Assembly: GCA_905176665.1 (NCBI GenBank)
Contig: CAJINA010000240.1
Span: 92,929-156,928, forward strand
Origin: Olavius algarvensis Delta 4 endosymbiont
GTDB lineage: Bacteria; Desulfobacterota; Desulfobacteria; Desulfobacterales; CAJINA01
Length of the DNA stretch: 64,000 nt
Reading direction: 5' to 3'
Below, one piece after another: positions 34,390-43,790 of the stretch. Numbering within the stretch: the first letter of the stretch is position 1; the number at the start of each line of letters is the position of its first letter. The notes under the pieces are model-generated. The model saw nothing but the letters and a program-made list of their open reading frames with translations. It searched no databases and was not told the DNA's origin. Position numbers and translations under genes: made by a program.

Positions 34390-35142
34390 ATGATACAATT
34401 AAAAGCACAATTAGAAAAGGGTAGCAATACCATCGGGTCTTGGATTACCTTAGGACATCCAGCCATCGCTGAAATCATGTCAAAAGCTGGTTTTGATTGG
34501 CTTGCTATTGACTTGGAGCACAGTGTAATAACGATCCGTGAAGCAGAGGAACTGATCCGAATCATAGAGTTACACGATGTTTCGCCTCTCGTAAGGCTTT
34601 CAGCAAACGATGCTGTGCAGATTAAACGAGTAATGGATGCCGGCGCTCATGGTGTTATTGTACCCATGGTCAATTCAGCCGAGGAAGCTGCGAAGGCTGT
34701 AAAATCTGTTTGTTATCCGCCGGTTGGAACCCGTAGTATTGGACTGGCACGTGCTCAAGGATACGGAGCAGACTTTGATAGATATGTAGACTGGGTGAAT
34801 AGAGAGGCAGTTACTATCGTACAGATTGAGCATGTTGAAGCTGTTCATAACTTAGAAAACATTCTCTCCGTTGATGGAGTTGATGGCTTTATCGTAGGGC
34901 CATATGACCTCTCTGGGTCACTTGGAATTCCAGGCAGATTTAATCATACAAAAATGAAAGATTCGATGCAAAAAATACAAAGTGTGGGATCGCTGTCAGG
35001 AAAAGCCCTAGGGATTCATATTGTTGAGCCTGATCCAGAGCAATTGAAAGAAAGAATAGTTCAAGGCTACAAATTCATTGCCTACAGTGTTGATATTAGA
35101 ATGCTCGATGAGGCCTGTAGGGCTCCCTTTAGAACAAGATAA
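34390..35142 (+). CDS. HpcH/HpaI-family aldolase
   Basis: Class II pyruvate-type aldolase fold: GSWITLGHPAIAEIMSKAGFDWLAIDLEHS (residues about 15-44), VRLSANDAVQIKRVMDAGAHGVIVPMVNSAEEA, PPVGTRSIGLARAQGYG (about 112-128) and VQIEHVEAV with the metal-binding Glu. Enzymes of this family split or join 2-keto-3-deoxy acids with pyruvate or related ketoacids. Within a sugar locus it may form the carbon skeleton of a keto acid that the KdsB-type enzyme 200 bp downstream activates. The substrate is not known. Confidence 0.88.
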   Translation: MIQLKAQLEKGSNTIGSWITLGHPAIAEIMSKAGFDWLAIDLEHSVITIREAEELIRIIELHDVSPLVRLSANDAVQIKRVMDAGAHGVIVPMVNSAEEAAKAVKSVCYPPVGTRSIGLARAQGYGADFDRYVDWVNREAVTIVQIEHVEAVHNLENILSVDGVDGFIVGPYDLSGSLGIPGRFNHTKMKDSMQKIQSVGSLSGKALGIHIVEPDPEQLKERIVQGYKFIAYSVDIRMLDEACRAPFRTR

Positions 35143-35353
35143 TAGTGATTGATAAAAACTTGGATAGATTTGCTAAAAGAAAAACGATCACAGCCACTTT
35201 AATGATAGCTATATCCGAAGTATAGAATGGATTGGTTTATCTAAGGATTAATTATAATCTAAAAACAATCGGTTAAACAAGCATATTCGCCTTTAGGTAC
35301 TATTGACGTTTTTACTGTATTTACATTCTTGTTAAAATTTGAGGTAAGAAAAA

Positions 35354-36133
35354 TTGGAAGAGTCAAGAAAAGAGAAGCGTATTATCGCAATAATACCAGT
35401 TAGGATGGCTGCAACAAGATTCCCAAATAAACCACTAAGGAAGATACTTGGATTACCAATGGTGGAGCACGTTCGCAGACGAGTTTCACTATGTGATGAA
35501 CTTGATGATGTAATTGTCGCTACTTGTGATGATGAAATCAGAGAGGTTGTTCATAGGGCCGGCGGCAAGGTCGTGATGACTTCAGACATACATGAAAGGT
35601 GTACAGATAGAATCGCGGAAGCGGCATTAGAGATAGAGGCTGATATTATTGTAAACGTTCAGGGTGATGAACCATTAGTGCTGCCTGAAATGCTTACTGC
35701 GGTAATCGAGCCATTTTTTAAGGAAACCGGGCTGCCCTGTGTAAATCTCGTTACAAGAATCACAGATGATACTGAATTTAATGATCCAAATGCCCCTAAG
35801 GTTGTCACAAACACTTTTGGTGAGTTGCTTTACATATCACGAGAACCAATTCCATCGGATAAAAAGGCTGATAGCAAGGGATTTAAAAAATTAAAACAAC
35901 TAGGGATTATAGCTTTCGAAGCAGACTTTTTGCAGACTTACACAAAACTTAAGCCAACACCCCTTGAACAAATCGAAAGTGTTGATATGAATCGCGCTAT
36001 TGAGCATGGATATCGAGTTAAGATCATTGAAACCGATGGCACAATGATTGGAGTTGATATCCCTTCAGACATTAAACGAGTAGAAGAAATCCTAAAAGAT
36101 GACCCTCTTTTAAAAGATTATATTGATATGTAG
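35354..36133 (+). CDS. KdsB-type CMP-sugar cytidylyltransferase
   Basis: Nucleotidyltransferase of the 3-deoxy-manno-octulosonate group: IIPVRMAATRFPNKPLRKI (residues 13-31), MTSDIHERCTDRIAEAA (about 75-91), NVQGDEPLV (about 97-105) and YISREPIPSD (about 158). KdsB normally activates Kdo for lipid A core; this copy lies in the exchanged block next to unrelated dehydrogenases and a DHQ-synthase-like gene, which suggests a special keto acid instead. The start is TTG with GAGG 9 bp before it. The 211-bp gap upstream may mark an internal promoter, but none was clear. Confidence 0.88.
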   Translation: MEESRKEKRIIAIIPVRMAATRFPNKPLRKILGLPMVEHVRRRVSLCDELDDVIVATCDDEIREVVHRAGGKVVMTSDIHERCTDRIAEAALEIEADIIVNVQGDEPLVLPEMLTAVIEPFFKETGLPCVNLVTRITDDTEFNDPNAPKVVTNTFGELLYISREPIPSDKKADSKGFKKLKQLGIIAFEADFLQTYTKLKPTPLEQIESVDMNRAIEHGYRVKIIETDGTMIGVDIPSDIKRVEEILKDDPLLKDYIDM

Positions 36134-36160
36134 GGTGCACTATACTCGAAAGAGATATTC

Positions 36161-37201
36161 ATGGAAATTCTGAACGAATTGAAGGTCGGTATTGCCGGAT
36201 ACGGAGTTGTTGGTAAACTTCGTAGAAGATTCATTGATCAGCATCCCGTTTTTAAAACTGTTGCTGTCTGTGATCAAAAAATTTTAAAACAAGGGCAAAA
36301 GGTTGATGGCATAAAAGCATTCTCTAATTATAAACAATTATTAGGTGAGCCTCTGGACGTCTTATTTGTATGTTTACCCAATTATCTTGCAGCAGAAGTT
36401 ACCATGGCCGGTTTAGAAAGTGGTCTCCATGTATTTTGTGAGAAACCGCCAGGTCGTGATGTGTCGGATATTATGCGTGTTATCGAAGTCGAGTCAGCTC
36501 ACACGAATCAAATACTCAAATATGGATTTAATCACCGTTTTCATGATTCTGTCCGTGATGCCCTGAAAATCATTGAATCGGGAGAACTGGGTGAAGTCAA
36601 TAATTTGAGGGGAGTTTATGGGAAAAGTAAAATAATACCATTCTCGGGAGGATGGCGCGCTGAAAGAAAACATGCAGGGGGAGGCATACTATTAGACCAG
36701 GGAATTCATATGGTTGACCTAATGAGGCTTTTTTGTGGTGAATTTGATGAAGTAAAAAGCTTTATCACCAATAACTACTGGAAGCACGATGTGGAAGATA
36801 ACGCATATGCTCTTATGCGTGACAAGAATGGTCGTATTGCAATGTTGCATTCAAGTGCCACACAGTGGCAGCATAGGTTTACATTGGAAATTGCCCTAAC
36901 TGAAGGATATTTAGAGCTACGTGGAATATTGAGTGGTTCAAAAAGTTATGGGCAGGAGAGACTCATTATCGGAAGAAGGGATGAGTCAGATATAGGTTCT
37001 TTACGGAGCGAAACATTAACATACCTTGAGGATAATTCATGGAGCGATGAAATATATGAATTTGCCGATGCAATTGTGAATGGTAACGGTTTCCAATACG
37101 GGACCAGTAACGATGCACTTGCAACAATGAAGCTTGTATACCGCATCTATAATGCCGATAAAGAATGGAAAGACGCATACAATATTCCCGATATTAATTG
37201 A
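36161..37201 (+). CDS. Gfo/Idh/MocA-family oxidoreductase
   Basis: NAD(P)-dependent sugar or cyclitol dehydrogenase fold: KVGIAGYGVVGKLRRRFI (residues 8-25), VCLPNYLAAEV, and GLHVFCEKPPG (about 89-99) with the family EKP lysine. The C-terminal half contains GGGILLDQGIHMVDLMRLFCGEFDEV. The family includes inositol dehydrogenases as well as sugar oxidases. Its place between a CMP transferase and a cyclase-like gene favours oxidation or reduction of a sugar or cyclitol intermediate. 27 bp after the KdsB-type gene; AGAGA precedes the ATG. Confidence 0.88.
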   Translation: MEILNELKVGIAGYGVVGKLRRRFIDQHPVFKTVAVCDQKILKQGQKVDGIKAFSNYKQLLGEPLDVLFVCLPNYLAAEVTMAGLESGLHVFCEKPPGRDVSDIMRVIEVESAHTNQILKYGFNHRFHDSVRDALKIIESGELGEVNNLRGVYGKSKIIPFSGGWRAERKHAGGGILLDQGIHMVDLMRLFCGEFDEVKSFITNNYWKHDVEDNAYALMRDKNGRIAMLHSSATQWQHRFTLEIALTEGYLELRGILSGSKSYGQERLIIGRRDESDIGSLRSETLTYLEDNSWSDEIYEFADAIVNGNGFQYGTSNDALATMKLVYRIYNADKEWKDAYNIPDIN

Positions 37202-37296
37202 CCCTCCCATACATAGTATTCCCTGTCATGGAACACTATTTTCCAGACATACTATTTATCTAAGCGAGGTTAGAGTGATACGAAAAGGAAGATTCA

Positions 37297-38217
37297 ATGA
37301 AGATCCTAAAAGGTGAGAAAGTGCTGCTAGGCCCATCAACATTTGCCGCAATCGATCAGTTACCACTTGATTGCCTTACAGCTACTGGCTGCGAAATTGT
37401 CGATAATCCATACAAGCGTAAGTTAACAAAACCAGAATTGATTGATCTTTTGAGCAAAGGCATAACCGGTGTTATTGCAGGCTTAGAACCATTTGATCGT
37501 GAAGTTTTGGAAAGGTCTAAGCTCAAAGTGATTTCCAGATGTGGCTCTGGGTTGTCCAACGTGGATCTTACGGCAGCGAAAGAGCTTGACATCGCGGTTT
37601 GTTTCACACCGGATGGTCCAACCTCTGCGGTGGCGGAGTTAACCATAGGCGCTATGTTGGGATTGCTCCGTATGATCCCACTAATGGATAAGGATCTGCA
37701 CCAAGGCAATTGGGCAAAGCAAATTGGTATGCAGCTCGAGCAAAAAACCGTTGCTGTCATCGGTTGGGGACGCATAGGAAAAAAAGTTGCTTCTCTGCTT
37801 GCTCCATTTAAAGTGAGGTTACTAGCTGTAGATCCTTTTATTCATGATACATCTGATGAAAACCAAATAGTATCGCTGGATGAGGCCTTGTCTCGGGCTG
37901 ATATCATTACTGTTCACGCTAGTGGTGAGGATTGCATTATAGGTGAACAGGAGTTTGGATTGATGAAAACGGGAGCTTACCTGTTAAACGCCGCCAGAGG
38001 TGGATTGATTGATGAGGTTGCATTATTCAGCGCTATCAAAGAAGGTAAGATTCGAGGGGCTTGGCTGGATACTTTTGACCAGGAACCTTATTCTGGCCAA
38101 TTAACCGAGTTACCGCAAGTCATTCTGACGCCGCATGTCGGTTCATACACTGTAGAATGTCGGAAAAGTATGGAGACAGAAGCGGTAGAGAACCTCATCA
38201 CCGCAATGAGCAACTGA
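37297..38217 (+). CDS. D-2-hydroxyacid dehydrogenase (phosphoglycerate dehydrogenase-like)
   Basis: NAD-dependent oxidoreductase of 2-hydroxyacids. SRCGSGLSNVDL (about 72-83) carries the catalytic Arg, VIGWGRIGKKVASLL (about 150-164) the cofactor loop, NAARGGLIDEVAL (about 230), then the Glu in DQEPYSG and the His in TPHVGS (about 277-282). Catalytic residues are intact; no ACT domain is present, so it is a short form. It could interconvert a 2-keto and a 2-hydroxy acid in the same pathway as the aldolase and KdsB-type enzyme. AGGAAG precedes the ATG; the SDR gene starts 15 bp after its stop. Confidence 0.9.
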   Translation: MKILKGEKVLLGPSTFAAIDQLPLDCLTATGCEIVDNPYKRKLTKPELIDLLSKGITGVIAGLEPFDREVLERSKLKVISRCGSGLSNVDLTAAKELDIAVCFTPDGPTSAVAELTIGAMLGLLRMIPLMDKDLHQGNWAKQIGMQLEQKTVAVIGWGRIGKKVASLLAPFKVRLLAVDPFIHDTSDENQIVSLDEALSRADIITVHASGEDCIIGEQEFGLMKTGAYLLNAARGGLIDEVALFSAIKEGKIRGAWLDTFDQEPYSGQLTELPQVILTPHVGSYTVECRKSMETEAVENLITAMSN

Positions 38218-38231
38218 AAGGGAATTACTCT

Positions 38232-38984
38232 ATGCATTTTGATTTCAATGGGCAGATAGCCCTTGTTACAGGGGCCACGCGTGGTATTGGGAAACAGATT
38301 GCGGATGATCTATACGATTTAGGCGCACAGCTTATTTTAACAGGTACAAATCCAGATCAAATTCAAGAATTAAACAGCAAACTGCCTAAGGAAAAGCATG
38401 GGCGGGTGGAATATATCCATGCAAAATTCGACAGTACTGAAAGCCCATCCTCATTCATTAATACCCTACGCAAATTTAACAAAATAGACGTCTGTATAAA
38501 CAACGCTGGTATTAATCGCATCAACAATATCGACGAAACCCTGGTCAATGATTGGGATGATATCATTGCAGTGAACCTGAAAGCTCCTTTTTTGATAATT
38601 CGGGAAATTGCTAAAACCATGAAAAAGAATAATTATGGGCGTATAGTGAACATTGCCTCTATTTTCGGGGTTGTCAGCCGGGCAAAGAGATCAATATATA
38701 CCACAAGCAAATTTGGCCTTAGAGGGTTAACCCTTTCGGTTGCCAATGAACTCGCAAGGCACAATATACTTGTTAACTCTGTATCTCCTGGCTTTGTCCT
38801 TACAGAATTAACTAGAAGTATATTGAGTAAAAAGGAAATGGAAGAACTTGCTACACAGGTGCCGGTTGGGAGACTTGCGACAACAGATGATATCTCAAGT
38901 GTGGTCATTTTCTTAGCAAGTTCTCTAAATTCGTATATAGCCGGCCAAAATGTTGTTGCCGATGGGGGGTTCGTTAATGTCTGA
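38232..38984 (+). CDS. Short-chain dehydrogenase/reductase
   Basis: Classical SDR of about 250 residues: TGATRGIGKQIADDL (cofactor loop, residues 12-26), NNAGINRINNID (about 89), NIASIFG with the catalytic Ser, YTTSKFGLRGL with Tyr and Lys (about 153-163), and a C-terminal GQNVVADGG. It would reduce or oxidise a keto group; the substrate is unknown. The ATG at 38232 begins MHFDFNGQIALVTG as expected; the frame extends further upstream but that part overlaps the previous gene. The stop overlaps the next start by 8 bp (ATGTCTGA), so the two are translationally coupled. Confidence 0.9.
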   Translation: MHFDFNGQIALVTGATRGIGKQIADDLYDLGAQLILTGTNPDQIQELNSKLPKEKHGRVEYIHAKFDSTESPSSFINTLRKFNKIDVCINNAGINRINNIDETLVNDWDDIIAVNLKAPFLIIREIAKTMKKNNYGRIVNIASIFGVVSRAKRSIYTTSKFGLRGLTLSVANELARHNILVNSVSPGFVLTELTRSILSKKEMEELATQVPVGRLATTDDISSVVIFLASSLNSYIAGQNVVADGGFVNV

Positions 38985-40050
38985 AGTTATTTCAATAGCA
39001 TCACGATCAGGAACCTACCAAGTACTTTTTACAGAAAACATATTAGAAATTATTAAGGCGTATTCAAATGAGACCATTTTCATTATTGATGAAAAGTTGC
39101 AGGCGCCCTATCGTGATATCTATAGTGCTATCCGAAACCCAGGGCGATGCATCATCGTTAATGCATTGGAACAGAACAAGACTGTTAACTATTGTCAGCA
39201 ATTAATAAAAGCTTTAGTCAGGTTGAATGTTCGAAAAAATTATACGCTGGTAGCAATAGGAGGCGGCATTGTCCAGGATATAACAGGCTTCATAGCTTCT
39301 ATGCTGTTTAGAGGAGTCAGATGGCAGTTCATCCCGACAACATTATTGGCTCAGGCGGATAGCTGTATAGGCAGCAAGACTTCAATGAATTTGGATGAAT
39401 ACAAGAACATCCTCGGAGGTTTCTATCCACCATCTAAAATCTACATAGATATTCAATTCCTTGATACCTTGCCAACTAAAGAAATTAAGTCTGGGATAGG
39501 AGAAATTTTACATTTCTATTTTATAGCGAATAGCCCACTGTTATATGAAATGATAAATAATTATGAGGAACTTCTTTTATCTCGTCACCATTTTAAAAAA
39601 TTTATATCTGAAAGCTTATCGATTAAGAAGGAACTTATTGAGATAGATGAATACGACCAGAAGGAGCGAAATATTTTCAATTACGGCCACACATTTGGGC
39701 ATGCAATTGAGTCTATCAGCAACTATGAGGTCCCCCACGGGCAGGCAGTTACAATTGGTATGGACATTGCCAATTACATCTCAAAGTCAATATACGAGTT
39801 GAGTATAAATGAATTTAACATGATGCACGATATCCTTATAAAAAATTTTCCCTCATATCAAATCCCAACAGATAAGATTGACGATTATTTCGTGGCACTT
39901 TCAAAAGATAAGAAAAACATAGGAAAGAACCTTGGTTGCATCCTTACTGATGGTATAGGATCAATGTGGAAAGCCCAGATACCTCTTGATGGTGTATTAA
40001 AGTCTACAATTAGTGAGTATTTTGAATACTATGACTTATTCGATAAATAA
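38977..40050 (+). CDS. 3-dehydroquinate synthase-like sugar phosphate cyclase
   Basis: AroB-family fold: VAIGGGIVQDITGFIASMLFRGV (about 92-114), IPTTLLAQADSCIGSKTSMN (about 119-138), KNILGGFYPP, zinc ligands in SGIGEILHF (Glu), FNYGHTFGHAIES (His) and PHGQAV (His). DHQ synthases carry Lys three residues after the zinc Glu (E-x-x-K); here it reads E-I-L-H, which argues against ordinary dehydroquinate synthesis. The family also includes cyclases that turn sugar 7-phosphates into carbocycles. Coupled to the SDR by overlapping ATG/TGA. The setting in a polysaccharide locus, with a cytidylyltransferase nearby, suggests a carbocyclic or keto-sugar residue in the polymer. That product is an inference. 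Confidence 0.85.
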   Translation: MSEVISIASRSGTYQVLFTENILEIIKAYSNETIFIIDEKLQAPYRDIYSAIRNPGRCIIVNALEQNKTVNYCQQLIKALVRLNVRKNYTLVAIGGGIVQDITGFIASMLFRGVRWQFIPTTLLAQADSCIGSKTSMNLDEYKNILGGFYPPSKIYIDIQFLDTLPTKEIKSGIGEILHFYFIANSPLLYEMINNYEELLLSRHHFKKFISESLSIKKELIEIDEYDQKERNIFNYGHTFGHAIESISNYEVPHGQAVTIGMDIANYISKSIYELSINEFNMMHDILIKNFPSYQIPTDKIDDYFVALSKDKKNIGKNLGCILTDGIGSMWKAQIPLDGVLKSTISEYFEYYDLFDK

Positions 40051-40205
40051 AAATGAGATATTGTGAAATGGATATTACAAACATACTTCAGCCAATCCTT
40101 ATATTCCCCCCCACAAATAGTGTAGACTCATAGACTCTATTTTTAAATTCATTTAACCTTAAAACTTGTAACGTTACATTTCCTGGGTGTTATAGGGTAT
40201 TAGTA

Positions 40206-41984
40206 ATGAATGCAAAAAAGCTTATCATAATAGACCCTACGAAAATTCATGACTACAGGCATTTAGTTAAAAAAGAAAAATGGAAATGGCTTTTTCTGGG
40301 GACAGATTCTTGCCTGAGGGAAAAAGTTATCTGCAAACTTGGCAGTAAGGCAAGGTACTGTTACGCTGCCGAATTACAAGAGGTGAGTTTAAGTAAAAAA
40401 GATAGTTTTTTAGATTGGATATCTAAAATCGGAATGGAAATCAACACTACAACCTGGTGGGCAACTAACACGGCCTACAAAAGCCCACTAACCTGTGATC
40501 TTTTTTTGAACTATTGTTACTTAAACCTTATTAAAGAATGGCTTCGAAATAGTAAAGATAGCAAACTTATTGTTATAGAGAACCCTTGGTTGATAAAATC
40601 ATGTATTACTAGTTTTAAGGGTAATGGTGTTCATGTAGAAACCAGCACAAGCTACTATTTAAAAGGCCAGATAAAGAGACAACTCTTTTCGATGCTAAGA
40701 CTTACCTATCACTTATTGCGCATGTTCATGTTGTGGTTAATGAATAAAATGCATTTTTCGAAAGACAAGGCGGGCATTGATTTATTTAGCACATTAGGAC
40801 AAAACATATTTATCTGTACCTGGATAGAAGCGCGATCTTTTGAATATGAAAGAAAGCGGTTTAAAGACGTTTATTTAGGAGCTCTTCATGAGTACTATAA
40901 ATCAAAAGGTTATAAAATTATCACTCTGGCAATGCCATCTTTGTCAAAAAAGTTATTACAAAGAGCATATCTATACCAAGGTATTCTACCACTAATATAT
41001 TTTGTTAGCCTATCAGACATTTTGAAATCATTGTTTATGGCAATAAATTCTATCTATAGTAAAAAGACTACCTTTAAGCATTCAGGCTTAAATATTAAAG
41101 AACTTTTAGACTTCGAATTTATAAATGAAAAAGGGACAGTCTTCTTATCGTATATTAACTATAAGTCTTTTATTAAGTTCTTTAATAGTGCAGACTTTCA
41201 AACACCATTCTTGTTTTATCCTTTTGAAAATCAACCGTGGGAAAAAATGATGATTTTAGCTTGTGAAAAATCATCTAACAATTGGAATCTAATTGGCTGT
41301 CATACAATTGGTGTACCATTTTTCTATTTAAACTTCTATTTAGGCTCTTATGAAAGTAAACAACGCCCACAACCAAATATCATTGCATCAAATGGTTCTC
41401 ATTGGAAAGAGGTTCTTATTAACAATGGATTCAATTGTAAGGTTAAGAATGGTGGCTCTTTACGCTTTGGTTCAAATCAGAAGAAAGTTGTTTCAAATAC
41501 TGTTACAACGAGACATAAAGATAGTGATGACCGCGTTTTAGTTTTGCTCTCAACATCGTTAGAGTATTCCCTAGATTTACTTTTTTACCTTTTGAGAAAT
41601 AATGAAAAGAGTAAAATATACTTTATAAAACCTCATCCTGATACGTCTACAAAACTGATAATAAAGAAAGTTGGTAATATACCAGATAATTTTGAATTTG
41701 TGAGCGGGCCAATGGATGACTGGATGCCGAAGGTTAAGTGGGCTATTCATGTTGGAACAACTGCAGCTATAGAATGTATGCTAAGAGGTATAAAAGTATA
41801 TAAATTCATTCCTGAGAGAATTGATTTGGATCCCCTTTTACAATCAGGATTTAAACAAGATTGTATCAAAAGTTGCGATTATTTTAAATTCAACAATGAG
41901 AATATGTATGAAGTTCCAGAAAGACAATTAATAGCTGAAGATTTTAACATGCGCACATGGGATGAGATTTTAAAGAATAATTGA
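40206..41984 (+). CDS. Putative surface carbohydrate biosynthesis transferase (GT-B-like C-terminus)
   Basis: 592 residues, no family named with certainty; overall layout resembles the LIC13510-type surface carbohydrate proteins of Leptospira. A hydrophobic middle segment (about 155-180) may attach it to the membrane. The C-terminal part has VLVLLSTSLEYSLDLL, YFIKPHPDTSTKLI (about 476-489) and WAIHVGTTAAIECMLRGIKVYKF (about 513-535), a KPHP...GxxTxxxE arrangement typical of polymer/capsule transferases that bind CDP- or CMP-linked donors. Position after the cyclase module suggests that it may transfer the residue made there. Confidence 0.65.
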   Translation: MNAKKLIIIDPTKIHDYRHLVKKEKWKWLFLGTDSCLREKVICKLGSKARYCYAAELQEVSLSKKDSFLDWISKIGMEINTTTWWATNTAYKSPLTCDLFLNYCYLNLIKEWLRNSKDSKLIVIENPWLIKSCITSFKGNGVHVETSTSYYLKGQIKRQLFSMLRLTYHLLRMFMLWLMNKMHFSKDKAGIDLFSTLGQNIFICTWIEARSFEYERKRFKDVYLGALHEYYKSKGYKIITLAMPSLSKKLLQRAYLYQGILPLIYFVSLSDILKSLFMAINSIYSKKTTFKHSGLNIKELLDFEFINEKGTVFLSYINYKSFIKFFNSADFQTPFLFYPFENQPWEKMMILACEKSSNNWNLIGCHTIGVPFFYLNFYLGSYESKQRPQPNIIASNGSHWKEVLINNGFNCKVKNGGSLRFGSNQKKVVSNTVTTRHKDSDDRVLVLLSTSLEYSLDLLFYLLRNNEKSKIYFIKPHPDTSTKLIIKKVGNIPDNFEFVSGPMDDWMPKVKWAIHVGTTAAIECMLRGIKVYKFIPERIDLDPLLQSGFKQDCIKSCDYFKFNNENMYEVPERQLIAEDFNMRTWDEILKNN

Positions 41985-42155
41985 TTAAGCTCGATGCGTA
42001 AAGTAAACAATAAACTATATGCTATTAGCTTCTTCTTTATTGATGGATTCTATAGCTTGCTAATATATGTTCAAGACTGATTTAGCACTATTTAGAAGAT
42101 TACTGTTTTTGCATAGAATAGAATTAATTAGGTTAGATATTTTGGATGTTAGTAT

Positions 42156-43613
42156 ATGCATAAATCAATAGAGAAAATTCTTTTATTGGTTCCACCGGCT
42201 ATAAGTTCAAAGATAGTGCGAGATGTTAACCCTCTGCCTCCAATCGGTCTTGGATATCTAGCATCTGTTATTAGAGAAGAAGGTCTACAAGTTAATATAT
42301 GTGATTGCTTGCTTCAGGGATGGAATCAAGAAGAAGAAATTAGTAAAAATTTAATTAAAGTTGGTCTTTCTGATTATCAAATTGCCAAAGTCTTAATGGA
42401 ATATGACCCAGATATCGTAGGGGTTAGTTGTCAATTTAGTCGGCAGAATCAAATTTATCATAGATTATTTAAATTAATTAAAAATACTAACCGTGACATT
42501 ATTACTATTGCAGGGGGTAGCCACGTTACCGTTTGTCCTGAGGAAATATTAAAAGATGAGAATTGTGATTATATAATTCTGGGTGAAGGTGAAGTGTCTA
42601 TTAGACAATTTATCCATGCGGTTACTAAGAGGTACAAGTTCAATGAAATTGATGGATTCGGATGGAAAGAAAATGGCGTCGTAAAAATTAATAAAAAGCA
42701 ATCTTGGATTAAGGATCTTGATACAATATCTTGGCCTGCGTATGATTTAATTGGCCTTGAGAAGTATTTTGGAATAGAAAGGTCCCATGGAAAAAGGAAA
42801 AAAGAAAGGTTTTGCCCAATTATAACTTCAAGAGGATGTCCAGCTAATTGCACATTTTGTTCCGCCAAAAAAGTTTGGGGTAAGAAATTTAGAGTACGAT
42901 CGATTGAGAATGTTATTAATGAAATGAAGTATTTAAAGAAGGAGTTTGGTATAGAAGAGATACTGTTTGAGGACGATAATGTCACTGCAAACCCTAAGAG
43001 AGCGAAGCAGCTTTTCGAAAGAATGATTGATGAAGATTTGGGATTTGTATGGGATACTCCAAACGGGGTGGGAGTGTGGTCCATAGACCAAAGTATTCTT
43101 AATTTGATGAAGGCATCGGGCTGCTTAAAAGTTAATTTCCCTGTTGAAAGTGGCTCTCAAAGAGTTTTAACGGAAATCATAAGAAAGCCAATACAATTAA
43201 AAAAAGTAGAAGCACTGATAGGACATTGTAGAAATATTGGCCTCCCTTATGGGATGTTTTTAGTTATCGGTATGCCTGGGGAGACTGTTAATGATATATG
43301 GGAATCTTTCAAATTTTCTGCAAAGTGTAAATGCTACAACCCACATATATCGGTTGCTACGCCTTACCCGGGAACAGAACTTTTTGAGGGGTGTATCGAA
43401 AATAACTATTTTGCAAAAGTCTTCGAATTTGATGACTTATTTATCAGAAGCTATATGATTCGAACTGAGAACTGGGATGAAAATGACCTAAGGAAAATAT
43501 TAGTAAAAGGCCGGCTATATCTTATAATCAAAGCCTTGTTTGAAGACCCAGTTTTCATAATTAAGAAATTATATGAGAAGGTTAAGATCCTTAAACTGTT
43601 TTGTAAAACATGA
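42156..43613 (+). CDS. B12-binding radical SAM protein
   Basis: The N-terminal cobalamin-binding domain (about 1-175) has PPIGLGYLASVIREEG, VGVSCQFSRQ and IAGGSHVTVCPEEIL, then ILGEGEVSI. The radical SAM domain follows with the cluster motif RGCPANCTFCSAKKVWG (CxxxCxxC, about 229-236) and DDNVTANPKRAKQLFERM. Relatives methylate unactivated carbons or do ring rearrangements. No DxHxx histidine for base-off B12 binding is obvious. It probably adds a C-methyl or similar modification to a sugar in this locus. A 170-bp gap precedes it. Confidence 0.88.
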   Translation: MHKSIEKILLLVPPAISSKIVRDVNPLPPIGLGYLASVIREEGLQVNICDCLLQGWNQEEEISKNLIKVGLSDYQIAKVLMEYDPDIVGVSCQFSRQNQIYHRLFKLIKNTNRDIITIAGGSHVTVCPEEILKDENCDYIILGEGEVSIRQFIHAVTKRYKFNEIDGFGWKENGVVKINKKQSWIKDLDTISWPAYDLIGLEKYFGIERSHGKRKKERFCPIITSRGCPANCTFCSAKKVWGKKFRVRSIENVINEMKYLKKEFGIEEILFEDDNVTANPKRAKQLFERMIDEDLGFVWDTPNGVGVWSIDQSILNLMKASGCLKVNFPVESGSQRVLTEIIRKPIQLKKVEALIGHCRNIGLPYGMFLVIGMPGETVNDIWESFKFSAKCKCYNPHISVATPYPGTELFEGCIENNYFAKVFEFDDLFIRSYMIRTENWDENDLRKILVKGRLYLIIKALFEDPVFIIKKLYEKVKILKLFCKT

Positions 43614-43790
43614 TTGGGAAAATACCATAGTAAAATTATGTGAATATACATTTGTTGTTGTAAGGGTAATAGGTGTTTAGCTTTCATACATTTAGTCCTT
43701 TTAAGTATATTCAAACAGCTTATCAAGATTGAATGGTAACAAAGGATAGAGTTTATTGGAATAGTATCGACAATGTCCGCAGAGGAAAAA

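Noticed and set aside
35354..36133. Housekeeping kdsB for lipid A core
   Set aside because: Its place between an aldolase and a dehydrogenase/cyclase module in the AT-rich block argues for a specialised role; I therefore gave no gene symbol.
38977..40050. aroB for the shikimate pathway
   Set aside because: The conserved Lys after the zinc Glu is His, and the gene is coupled to an SDR in a sugar locus, so the aroB name was withheld.
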